A stretch of 64,000 nucleotides of DNA from positions 1-64,000 of the forward strand of contig CAYYRB010000003.1 of the NCBI GenBank assembly GCA_964473995.1, in the 5' to 3' direction. The stretch is from JAKRSD01 sp964473995 (GTDB lineage Bacteria > Bacteroidota > Bacteroidia > CAIKAF01). Position numbers and translations under genes: made by a program. Shown piece by piece: positions 54,055-61,895 of this stretch (position 1 is its first letter; the number at the start of each line of letters is the position of its first letter). The notes beneath the pieces were generated by a model. The model was not told the DNA's origin and did not search any database. It saw only the letters and a list, made by a program, of their open reading frames with translations.

Positions 54055-54975
54055 ATGTTTGAAACGCGGTTTTTCTCCACCGTGCTGCTTCCGGTGGTTC
54101 TTGCATTGATTATGACGGGGATTGGCACTTCGCTCCGCTTGACCGATTTCAGGAATATTCTCCGTTTTCCCAAAGGGGTGTGGGTAGGGTTATTGGGACA
54201 AATGGTTTTATTGCCTGTATTGGCCTTCATCATTGCCTACTTAAGCCCCATGCCTGATGTGTTTAAGGCCGGACTTGTACTGGTGGCTGCCTGCCCCGGC
54301 GGGGCTACTTCCAACCTCATCATTCACCTGTTCCGCGGCAATGTGGCCATGAGCATTTCGTTCACCATCGTGAACAGTTTTCTGACCTTGTTTTCCATTC
54401 CGTTTTGGATCTATCTTGGTTTGTGGGCATTCCGTGGTGAGGGCAGGGAAGTACCCATGCCGCTTGCCGAATCGTTGCTGCACATTCTGGGCATGACGGT
54501 TATTCCCTGCGCATTGGGAATTTGGTTGGGTACCCGTTTTCAGCCAACCATTCTGAAATTCAGAAAATGGTTGGATGTGTTCATGCCTATCCTGATGGCT
54601 TTTGCCATGACGGCCGCTCTGTTTTTGGAAAAAAAGCAGGACGCCGTGGATTTGTCTTTTCCTGTTTTTTCAAGTGTTTTACCTTGGGTTTTATTACTGA
54701 ATGTGAGTGGTCTGTTCGGAGGATATATGTTGGCCGGGCTTTTCGGCCTCGGCAATAGAAACCGGATGACTGTTTCTGTGGAAGTGGGAATGCAAAATAC
54801 GGGCTTGGCCATAGCCATTGCCACTTCCGCCTATATGTTGAATGATCAAAATTTAGCCGTTCCCGCAGCGGCTTATGCCTTGTTTACTTTTTTTACGGCA
54901 GTGGGCTGGGCAGCCATTTTGCGTAGAAAGGCCATATCCTTTGCGTGGAAGAATAACCTGAACAGGAAACCGTAG
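54055..54975 (+). CDS. Bile acid:sodium symporter (BASS) family transporter, second copy
   Basis: Inner-membrane carrier of 306 residues with about nine membrane segments. Shared family motifs: LIMTGIGTSLRLTDFRNIL, LVAACPGGATSNLIIHLFRGN and VEVGMQNTGLAIAIATSAY. It differs clearly from the copy at 45440 in these loops, so the two are old paralogues, not a recent duplication. The substrate is unknown. It lies downstream of menC-menE but has its own promoter. Confidence 0.88.
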   Translation: MFETRFFSTVLLPVVLALIMTGIGTSLRLTDFRNILRFPKGVWVGLLGQMVLLPVLAFIIAYLSPMPDVFKAGLVLVAACPGGATSNLIIHLFRGNVAMSISFTIVNSFLTLFSIPFWIYLGLWAFRGEGREVPMPLAESLLHILGMTVIPCALGIWLGTRFQPTILKFRKWLDVFMPILMAFAMTAALFLEKKQDAVDLSFPVFSSVLPWVLLLNVSGLFGGYMLAGLFGLGNRNRMTVSVEVGMQNTGLAIAIATSAYMLNDQNLAVPAAAYALFTFFTAVGWAAILRRKAISFAWKNNLNRKP

Positions 54976-55025
54976 CCAAAGCACATTGTAATGAGCCTAA
55001 GCCAAATTATCCCTCATAAAGGTCC

Positions 55026-55033
55026 TATATTTG
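55026..55033 (+). promoter_or_regulatory. TAnnTTTG box of the DUF445 gene
   Basis: TATATTTG matches the consensus, 31 nt before the ATG at 55065. No -33 TTG is found at the usual distance. Confidence 0.5.
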
Positions 55034-55064
55034 CCTCGAGTATCGTTTTATACCGTCGAATCAG

Positions 55065-55661
55065 ATGAAGTATATCCTGTTGCCCATTATAGCCGGACTG
55101 ATCGGGTGGTTTACCAATTACATTGCGGTATTGATGCTCTTCAGGCCCAGAAATCCGATTTCTTTTTTGGGATTTAGCATTCAGGGTATTTTTCCGAAAC
55201 GGCAGAAATACCTGGCCGAGCAATTAGGAGAGCTGGTAGCGGCTCAACTTTTGTCATCGGAAGATATCAAAGAAAAGTTGATCGGAGGCGAAAATCTGGA
55301 GGATATTCTCCGGTTGGTGGAGTATAAAATTGATGATTATCTGCTGAATACATTTCCGGGGAAATATCCGATCACGTCCATTTTTTTCGGTGCAAGAAGA
55401 AAAGCCCAGATTAAGGCAGATTTGCTGGAAGAAGTTCATGTGGCCGTCCCGGATCTCCTTTCGGATTATGCGGATAAAATCGAATCCAAAATTGATATAA
55501 AAGATATGGTTCGGGAAAAAGTGGAAGCGCTTGATCCACTAACCCTGGAGCGCTTATTGAATAATATCCTGAAAAGAGAATTTCGCTTTATTGAAGTGGT
55601 GGGTGCCGTGCTAGGTTTTCTTATCGGTATCATACAGGTACTCATTTCGTTGTTTTTGTGA
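55065..55661 (+). CDS. DUF445 family membrane protein
   Basis: Protein of 198 residues with a membrane segment at each end: MKYILLPIIAGLIGWFTNYI and GAVLGFLIGIIQVLISLFL. The GWFTNYIAVLMLFRP motif is the DUF445 (UPF0754) signature. Between them is a soluble, helical, charged part. Function not known. It ends just before assembly gap 3. Confidence 0.85.
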   Translation: MKYILLPIIAGLIGWFTNYIAVLMLFRPRNPISFLGFSIQGIFPKRQKYLAEQLGELVAAQLLSSEDIKEKLIGGENLEDILRLVEYKIDDYLLNTFPGKYPITSIFFGARRKAQIKADLLEEVHVAVPDLLSDYADKIESKIDIKDMVREKVEALDPLTLERLLNNILKREFRFIEVVGAVLGFLIGIIQVLISLFL

Positions 55662-55695
55662 TTCTTTATGGAGAAAAGCAGGTGTTATATCCATT

Positions 55696-55795
55696 NNNNN
55701 NNNNNNNNNNNNNNNNNNNNNNNNNNNNNNNNNNNNNNNNNNNNNNNNNNNNNNNNNNNNNNNNNNNNNNNNNNNNNNNNNNNNNNNNNNNNNNN
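55696..55795. other. Assembly gap 3 (100 N), true gap
   Basis: The flanking sequences do not overlap. The gene to the right lacks its first ~110-120 residues, so the missing sequence is likely nearer 300 bases than 100. Confidence 0.8.
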
Positions 55796-56512
55796 CATAC
55801 GGATTTTTCATCGACAGATCCTGATGCAGCTACAGCAAAAATAAACCGGGCCGTTAAGCAAACAGGGGATATGATCCGTAAAGCTTCCGTCCTTTTTTTG
55901 ACACTGGGTTCGGCGTATTACTACCGACTTGCCGAAAACGGATCCCGCGTGGCGAATTGCCATCGCTTTCCCGCCGGCACCTTTACCAAAGATTTGGCCG
56001 GGATTGATGAAATAACCGCCGAATTATCAGATGTTATACATGCGATCCGTAAGGTTAATTCCAATATCCGCTTCGTATTTACGGTTAGTCCTGTGCGGCA
56101 TATACGGGAGGGAGCGGTGAATAACAACCGCAGCAAGGCGCGCCTTTTGGAATCGGTGCATCAGCTTTGCGGGCAGTTGCCCTCCGCCCATTATTTCCCG
56201 GCGTACGAGCTTGTTATTGATGTTTTGAGAGATTACCGTTTTTACGATGTGGATCTGGTTCATCCGAATTATTCCGCCACCACGTTTGTTTTTGAAAAAT
56301 TCAAAGAGTGTTTTTTTACTGAGGAAACGAAGGAATTTGCCAAAGAAATTTCAGAGGTGATGGCTGCGTTCAGGCACAGGCCCAATTTTCCGGATACCAC
56401 TGCCCATCAGCGTTTTTTACATGTGCAGTTGGAAAAAATAGAGCGGCTTAAAGCGCTACTTCCTGACACGGATTGGTCTATGCAGGAAACTTATTTTCGG
56501 GCTTGTTTATAA
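55796..56512 (+). CDS. GSCFA domain protein, 5' end lost in gap 3
   Basis: The visible 238 residues match the C-terminal two thirds of GSCFA proteins, named after an N-terminal GSCFA motif that must lie in the gap. Recognisable blocks: FLTLGSAYYYRLAENG, VANCHRFP, FVFTVSPVRHIREG, YFPAYELVIDVLRDYRFY and DLVHPNYSATTF. The fold is related to SGNH/GDSL hydrolases, so a lipid- or polysaccharide-esterase activity is conceivable but unproven. The true start may be an ATG at 55668 or a site in the gap. The gene need not be broken in the organism. Confidence 0.85.
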   Translation, partial: HTDFSSTDPDAATAKINRAVKQTGDMIRKASVLFLTLGSAYYYRLAENGSRVANCHRFPAGTFTKDLAGIDEITAELSDVIHAIRKVNSNIRFVFTVSPVRHIREGAVNNNRSKARLLESVHQLCGQLPSAHYFPAYELVIDVLRDYRFYDVDLVHPNYSATTFVFEKFKECFFTEETKEFAKEISEVMAAFRHRPNFPDTTAHQRFLHVQLEKIERLKALLPDTDWSMQETYFRACL

Positions 56513-56586
56513 GGATTTTTTTAAACAAAACAAGCGTCATCCGCAGACAGCGCTTGCTAAATTATTTAGTTCACCGTGGATGTGAA

Positions 56587-57216
56587 TCAGGCCATTTCGT
56601 CTTCCAATAATTCCATGCCCAGGCCTTCCCGAATGATGGTAATATCATCACCGGTGCAGTCAATGACCGTGCTGGGTTCGTTGTTTCCGAATCCACCGTC
56701 AATCATCAGATTTACCCGGTCGCCCCAGCGGTTGTAAATCAATTCCGGATCAGTGGTATATTCCACCACGGTATCGTCATCATGCACGGAGGTGGACAGG
56801 AGCGGATTTCCCAACGATTTCACGAGCGCCTGGGAAATGCGGTTGTCGGGAATACGCAGTCCGATGGTTTTCTTTTTGTACCCGAAAATGGAAGCCGGTT
56901 CCCCGTTGGCATTTAAGATGAAGGTAAAGGGACCCGGCAGAAATCGGTTTATGGCTTTAAATACGTGGTTATCCATTGGTTTGGTGTACTTCCCGATTAG
57001 CCTGACATCCGCAAAGATGAAAGAGAAATTCGCCTTGTTTAGTTCGATTCCTTTCAGTTCTCCCAGCCGTTTTACGGCATCCGGATTGTGGGCATCACAA
57101 CCGAACGCATACACCGTATCGGTGGGATAGATGATGATACCTCCATCCTTGAGTACATCGGTTATTTTTTCAATTTGTGCATCGCTCGGATGCAGGGAGT
57201 TGAGTTTTAGTATCAT
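56587..57216 (-). CDS. Sua5/YciO-family threonylcarbamoyl-AMP synthase-like protein
   Basis: Protein of 209 residues of the YrdC fold. Family members make threonylcarbamoyl-AMP for the t6A modification of tRNA. Visible: GGIIIYPTDTVYAFGCDAHN (the KxR-S/TxN-like ATP/threonine site region), FLPGPFTFIL and GLRIPDNRI, then STSVHDDDT and STVIDCTGDD. The sequence is nearer to YciO than to TsaC by general pattern, and YciO activity is less certain. Alone between GSCFA and transaldolase. Confidence 0.85.
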   Translation of the reverse strand: MILKLNSLHPSDAQIEKITDVLKDGGIIIYPTDTVYAFGCDAHNPDAVKRLGELKGIELNKANFSFIFADVRLIGKYTKPMDNHVFKAINRFLPGPFTFILNANGEPASIFGYKKKTIGLRIPDNRISQALVKSLGNPLLSTSVHDDDTVVEYTTDPELIYNRWGDRVNLMIDGGFGNNEPSTVIDCTGDDITIIREGLGMELLEDEMA

Positions 57217-57278
57217 GGTTTATTTATTTTGGTTTTAATCTTTGACCGTTCGGCGCAGACTTAAAACAGAGGGAAATA

Positions 57279-57941
57279 TCATGCCTTTTGGGCCGCCTTG
57301 GCATGATCTTCCAAAAACTTTTTGAGTCCGATATCCGTGAGCGGGTGATTGAGCAGGGCCATGATGGCACTCAGCGGACAAGTAACCACATCAGCTCCTG
57401 CTTCGGCACATTTAATGATATGCACGGGATGACGCACGGAGGCGGCAAGCACTTCCGTTCCAAAACCATAGGTTTGATAAATATGGACGATCTGTTCAAT
57501 CAACTCCATGCCGTCATAAGAAACATCATCCAACCGACCAATGAAAGGGGATACATAAGTAGCTCCTGCTTTGGCGGCCAAAAGAGCCTGTCCCGCGGAG
57601 AATACCAAAGTGCAGTTCGTTTTTATGCCTTTTTTGGAAAAGTATTTGATGGCTTTAACACCGTCTTTGGTCATCGGGATTTTTACGGTGATCTGCGGGT
57701 GAAGGGCTGCCAGATATTCTCCTTCGCGAATCATGCCTTCAAAATCGGTGCTGATGACCTCTGCACTTACATCGCCATCCACAATCTCACAAATTTTCAG
57801 GTAATGGGCAATGATGTTATCCTGCCCGGTAATTCCTTCTTTTGCCATGAGGGAAGGGTTGGTGGTTACCCCGTCCAGTACGCCTAAATCCTGAGCCTCT
57901 TTGATTTGATTTAAATCAGCCGTGTCAATAAAAAATTTCAT
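57279..57941 (-). CDS. tal: Transaldolase (TalC/Fsa type)
   Basis: Moves a dihydroxyacetone unit between sugar phosphates in the pentose phosphate pathway. The 220-residue length is the short type. MKFFIDTADLNQIKEAQDLG, the DGVTTNPSLMAKEG motif, the Schiff-base Lys region ITVKIPMTKDG, NCTLVFSAGQALLAAKAGA and the SPFIGRLDD motif are all present. Fructose-6-phosphate aldolase is a close relative; the two are not separable here with certainty. Confidence 0.93.
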   Translation of the reverse strand: MKFFIDTADLNQIKEAQDLGVLDGVTTNPSLMAKEGITGQDNIIAHYLKICEIVDGDVSAEVISTDFEGMIREGEYLAALHPQITVKIPMTKDGVKAIKYFSKKGIKTNCTLVFSAGQALLAAKAGATYVSPFIGRLDDVSYDGMELIEQIVHIYQTYGFGTEVLAASVRHPVHIIKCAEAGADVVTCPLSAIMALLNHPLTDIGLKKFLEDHAKAAQKA

Positions 57942-58135
57942 GCTTTCTTGGTAATTTTAAACAAGTCTAATTCGACATTAAACTTACGGATTATTTTTAT
58001 TTCTGAAAGAATTTCTCTTGAAAACGTCGTTACAAGGAATGATAAAGTGATTCTCTTTTTTGCCACTGATGAACAATCCATCATAGAGCTATTTGGGTAA
58101 ACTGGTTGTAAGAATCTCATGTTCAATTATTTTTT

Positions 58136-58143
58136 TATTTTTG
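58136..58143 (+). promoter_or_regulatory. TAnnTTTG box of the PKD-rich secreted protein
   Basis: TATTTTTG matches the consensus and ends 21 nt before the ATG at 58165. It lies in a T-rich stretch, so chance is possible. Confidence 0.45.
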
Positions 58144-58164
58144 ATTTAAGAAAAATGTATCCTG

Positions 58165-60468
58165 ATGAAAAAACGTATACTAAATCCTTTACTCATCCTT
58201 TGCCTGTTTTTAGTATCTGCACTCACTTCATTTTCCCAACTCTGTACCTATTATGTAGTAGGACAGGTTACCCAGGCGGGTTCAGGATCTCCTGTAACGG
58301 GTCAGGCGGTAAACCTCTTGTTGAGCAACGGAGTAAGTTATACCGCGATTACCAACCCGAACGGAGCCTATAATTTTTCCTTTTCTTATCCCTGTCAGCA
58401 GGCCTTTTCAGCAGTGGTTTCTTTGCAAGCCTGCGGTCTCACTTATTCCTATACGGTAAACTTCGCCTCAAACACCCAAACCGTTCAGCAAAATTTCAGT
58501 ATCTGCGGCACTCCGCCTCCCCCTCAATGTCCATCCTATGGGATAAATACATGGTCGGTGGGCACTTCGGGTATCGGTTTTTCGAATACCAACCAAACCG
58601 CCACATCCTATTTATGGACAATGGGAGACGGTACTTCCTATTCCTGGCCGCAGGGCAGTCATACATATCAATCTCCGGGCACTTACACGGTTTGCCATCA
58701 GGCGGTTTATTCCAATACTTGTGTTTTTGATACTTGCTTCGTAGTGACCATCCCCGGAAATACGTGTCAGGTGACGGCAGTGGTAAACGCGACTTCGTCA
58801 AGCCCCCAAACTATTCAGTATTCTTTTACCGATTCGGTAAATCCTTCTTCCCAGCCCGTTTCGGTCATGTGGAATATGGGCGATGGCTATCAAACAAACA
58901 ATTATCCCTCGGGAGGAAGCTATACTTACCAAAATCCGGGAACATACAACGTCTGCGTAACCGTGGCTTATGCGAACGGGTGTACGGCCACCGATTGCCA
59001 GTCCGTTACTGTAGGACAGAATGCGGGTTGTCCCTACATTTTAAACGGACTCTTAATAAACGGGCAGACAAATACTCCTGTCGGAAATCAAACGGTTACC
59101 GTGACAACTCCCAACGGAACATTTTCGGCCCAGTCAAATCCTAATGGAGCATTTGTGATAACCTTTCTCGGGCCTTGCAATGCCGCATTTAGCGCCAATG
59201 TTACGGTTTCTGCCTGTGGGGCTGTTAATACGTATCCGCTGCAGGTAACCCCTGCTAATAATACCTATTCCATGACTCTGCAGATTTGCGGCAGTGCCAA
59301 TCCTCCCGATACTTGTTCCGTTTCTCCCCAGATTTTTGGAGGTTCTGGAAATTCCGTTCAGTTTTCTTGGACCGGAAATTCTAACCAGGGCGCTGCCGTG
59401 CAAAGTGTATCATGGGATATGGGAAATGGGTTTGTGACTACTAATTACCCCAACGGCGGCTCTTACACTTATCCAACCGCAGGAACATATACGGCCTGTG
59501 TTACCGTTACGTGGACCTCGGGTTGCTCGGCTACAGGGTGTACCACAATTACGGTAGGATCCACAACTACTCAAAATATCTGCGGATGTGTGCAATACGC
59601 CGGGCCAAATCCGGGACAGGCTTCCAATGCCGGTTGCGGTATGGCTTATCTGGTTCAGTTATCGAATACCAACTCCGCCACTGTTGTGGATTCCACGGTC
59701 ATTACCCCCAACGGATATTGCTTCAACAATGTGCCTGCCGGTTCTGCCTTTTCGGTTTTGGCTGTTCCATGTGCCTCACTCATGGTTTCCGAAGGCGTGT
59801 TGCCTACCTATTTGGGCAATTCCATTTTTTGGCAGAATGCCATTCCGGCCACAGCCAATAATTACCAGGCTAATTGCATCTCGTTGGTTGATAATCAAAA
59901 CGTGCAGGGGCCCGGTGTAATAGGAGGAACGATAATATGGGGAGATGACAAAGCGCCCGGTGATCCTGTGCCTAGTGTAAGGGTATTTATCCTGGATGTG
60001 AATAATGTACCCATTGCCATGGATATTACTGATGCTCAAGGTGTGTATGGATTTTTCGATCTGCCCTACGGAACTTACCTGATATATCCTGAGGTAACGG
60101 GCTATCAGACCAATGCGGTTTGGGTAACGCTGAGCGCAGAACAACCCCAATTTACTTATGCCAATTTTTCGCTCGCCTTTGATTTATTTACTCAGGTGGA
60201 GGAATTTGGAAGCAGCGTAATAAACATCTATCCAAACCCCGGAAACGGTGACGTTTTATTCGTGCAAGCCGACTTTTCTGAGGGAGGAGTTGTTTCGGTT
60301 ATTATGCACGATTTGGCGGGTAGGGTATTGCTCAGCGAAAAGCGTTCGGTTGATGCCGGAAACCAAACGATCATAATTTCCTCGGAGCATTTGCCATCCG
60401 GCTTTTATACTCTGTCGTTTTTGCGCGATGGACGTATCATCCGGAGTGCAAAATGGATAAAACAATAA
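58165..60468 (+). CDS. T9SS type A secreted protein with PKD and carboxypeptidase-like repeats
   Basis: Secreted protein of 767 residues; signal peptide to about residue 25 (SALTSFSQ). It contains an internal duplication: a carboxypeptidase-regulatory-like segment (about 27-118, then again 289-375), each ending in ICG, is followed by PKD domains (123-195 and 201-275 after the first; 383-465 after the second), with MGDG/MGNG and GTYTVC/GTYTAC motifs. Residues about 586-665 form an SdrD-like segment (IIWGDDKAPGDPVPSVRVF). The last ~78 residues (INIYPNPGNGDVLFV, SGFYTLSFLRDG) are a type A T9SS sorting domain. Cys-rich throughout, suggesting disulfides. Ends 4 nt before gap 4. Function unknown; surface or matrix protein likely. 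Confidence 0.85.
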   Translation: MKKRILNPLLILCLFLVSALTSFSQLCTYYVVGQVTQAGSGSPVTGQAVNLLLSNGVSYTAITNPNGAYNFSFSYPCQQAFSAVVSLQACGLTYSYTVNFASNTQTVQQNFSICGTPPPPQCPSYGINTWSVGTSGIGFSNTNQTATSYLWTMGDGTSYSWPQGSHTYQSPGTYTVCHQAVYSNTCVFDTCFVVTIPGNTCQVTAVVNATSSSPQTIQYSFTDSVNPSSQPVSVMWNMGDGYQTNNYPSGGSYTYQNPGTYNVCVTVAYANGCTATDCQSVTVGQNAGCPYILNGLLINGQTNTPVGNQTVTVTTPNGTFSAQSNPNGAFVITFLGPCNAAFSANVTVSACGAVNTYPLQVTPANNTYSMTLQICGSANPPDTCSVSPQIFGGSGNSVQFSWTGNSNQGAAVQSVSWDMGNGFVTTNYPNGGSYTYPTAGTYTACVTVTWTSGCSATGCTTITVGSTTTQNICGCVQYAGPNPGQASNAGCGMAYLVQLSNTNSATVVDSTVITPNGYCFNNVPAGSAFSVLAVPCASLMVSEGVLPTYLGNSIFWQNAIPATANNYQANCISLVDNQNVQGPGVIGGTIIWGDDKAPGDPVPSVRVFILDVNNVPIAMDITDAQGVYGFFDLPYGTYLIYPEVTGYQTNAVWVTLSAEQPQFTYANFSLAFDLFTQVEEFGSSVINIYPNPGNGDVLFVQADFSEGGVVSVIMHDLAGRVLLSEKRSVDAGNQTIIISSEHLPSGFYTLSFLRDGRIIRSAKWIKQ

Positions 60469-60471
60469 TGT

Positions 60472-60571
60472 NNNNNNNNNNNNNNNNNNNNNNNNNNNNN
60501 NNNNNNNNNNNNNNNNNNNNNNNNNNNNNNNNNNNNNNNNNNNNNNNNNNNNNNNNNNNNNNNNNNNNNNN
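60472..60571. other. Assembly gap 4 (100 N), true gap
   Basis: Flanks do not overlap. It lies between two complete convergent genes, so no reading frame is visibly lost, but the size and content are unknown. Confidence 0.8.
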
Positions 60572-60579
60572 AAAAGAAA

Positions 60580-60954
60580 TCAGAAAGGAAGATCATCCCC
60601 TCCGGAAGTATCGTCAAATACATCCAGATTTGCCGCCGGGGAACTGAAGTCCTGAGCCGGTTCCGGATCCCGGTAATTATTGCCGGACTCCCCGTCGAGG
60701 GTAACCCGCCAAGGCTTGATGGAGGTAAACCATTTTCCCTGCCATTCGCGCGATTCAACATCAAAATCAACCTTAACCGCCTGTCCCACGTTAAGGGTAT
60801 CCACCTTCACTTTATCACCCCACACTTCAAAGCATAATTTCTTTGGGTATTGCTCTAGGGTTTCAACGATGAAAAATTGTTTTTTCCAAGGTCCGTTTTT
60901 TCCCTGCCCTGTTTCAGGCGGAAGAATTTGAAAAATTTTACCTGTTATTTCCAT
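60580..60954 (-). CDS. DUF3127 protein (OB-fold, SSB-like)
   Basis: Protein of 124 residues. The start MEITGKIFQILPPETGQGKN is the family start; a longer frame upstream is not family-like. The body (WKKQFFIVETLEQYPKKLCF, VDFDVESREWQGKWF) is the DUF3127 OB-fold, common in Bacteroidota and thought to bind nucleic acid or to act in replication, without firm proof. The acidic, flexible C-terminus ends in DDLPF, which is like the SSB tail DDIPF that recruits other proteins. That resemblance is notable and supports an SSB-like role. Confidence 0.85.
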   Translation of the reverse strand: MEITGKIFQILPPETGQGKNGPWKKQFFIVETLEQYPKKLCFEVWGDKVKVDTLNVGQAVKVDFDVESREWQGKWFTSIKPWRVTLDGESGNNYRDPEPAQDFSSPAANLDVFDDTSGGDDLPF

Positions 60955-61004
60955 AATTTCAAAAGTACTAATCTGCGGTAAAGGGTATGGGATTGTTAAT
61001 AAAA

Positions 61005-61895
61005 TTAGTTCAGTCGGATGGTATCCGTAGCCGGTGCATATCCTCCGAAAATCCCATATCCCCCTGATATATTGCCAATTATGGGGCCTGGCTGCGCGAA
61101 AAGGTCCCCCTGGTTGTTCTTGTATTCGTGCAGGGTGCGGTTGTAGGTATCGTATGGTGCGGAACAATTCCGTAGTTCCAAAATGAATTTTACTGAATCA
61201 TTCAGTGAGGGGTTTAATCTCCTTCGTGTATTGATTAAAAGTTCCTTGGTCTGTCCATTAAATTGATCATCCCGAAAAAAGGCCCCCCCGGGGTATTCTC
61301 TTGCAAAAAGAGAAAATACCGGATCTTCGCTTTCGAATTCGAGGGGTTCAATTTCCCATAGGCCGCTTGGCCGTAACCTGTTCCTGTAAACCATGAGGTG
61401 ATAAAGGTTATTTTCGTCTGCCGGATCCTGAAAAACAAAACGTATCCAATAGGTTTTGAATCCGGAAGCTGCATAAAAAAAAGTATCTTTTTCTGCGGAT
61501 AGAATAGGAACAGAATCGGGTAAAAAACTTTCACCGGATACCGGAGGAAAACCCTCCGCACGCGCTTCTATTTTGTAGTTTTTTTCGGCATGGGGTATGA
61601 AATAGGATGCCGATGTGTGCAAGTTAAATTGAGGAAGATAAATCAGGGAGTCTTTCCAAATCCCGTTTTCATAAATATCACCTTTTGCCTGGTGCAGGTA
61701 TAAATTACCCAATGTGTCTAAAACGCCGGCGCTGCTTGAAATACTGACTATGATCGGAAATCGCGGATTGAAAAAACTGTTCAGCGTAATTTTGGGCTCG
61801 TTAACCGGGATCTCTCCGCTGATGTCTTTCAGGCATCCCACGAGAAGTAAACCCATACATGCACTAGGCATCAAATATTTTAGGCTTCGGATCAT
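61005..61895 (-). CDS. DUF4249 lipoprotein
   Basis: Outer-membrane lipoprotein of 296 residues with signal peptide and lipobox LVGC (MIRSLKYLMPSACMGLLLVG). The body is rich in beta-strands, with the DUF4249 motifs VNEPKITLNSFFNP and ISGGYGIFGGYAP at the end. DUF4249 proteins are regularly encoded directly behind a TonB-dependent receptor, as here with a 4-nt ATGA overlap, and probably act as its surface partner. The imported ligand is not known. Confidence 0.88.
   Translation of the reverse strand: MIRSLKYLMPSACMGLLLVGCLKDISGEIPVNEPKITLNSFFNPRFPIIVSISSSAGVLDTLGNLYLHQAKGDIYENGIWKDSLIYLPQFNLHTSASYFIPHAEKNYKIEARAEGFPPVSGESFLPDSVPILSAEKDTFFYAASGFKTYWIRFVFQDPADENNLYHLMVYRNRLRPSGLWEIEPLEFESEDPVFSLFAREYPGGAFFRDDQFNGQTKELLINTRRRLNPSLNDSVKFILELRNCSAPYDTYNRTLHEYKNNQGDLFAQPGPIIGNISGGYGIFGGYAPATDTIRLN

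Noticed and set aside
56531..56556. Hairpin CAAGCG/CGCTTG after the GSCFA gene
   Set aside because: The stem is only 6-8 bp, the loop long and no T run follows; too weak to call a terminator.
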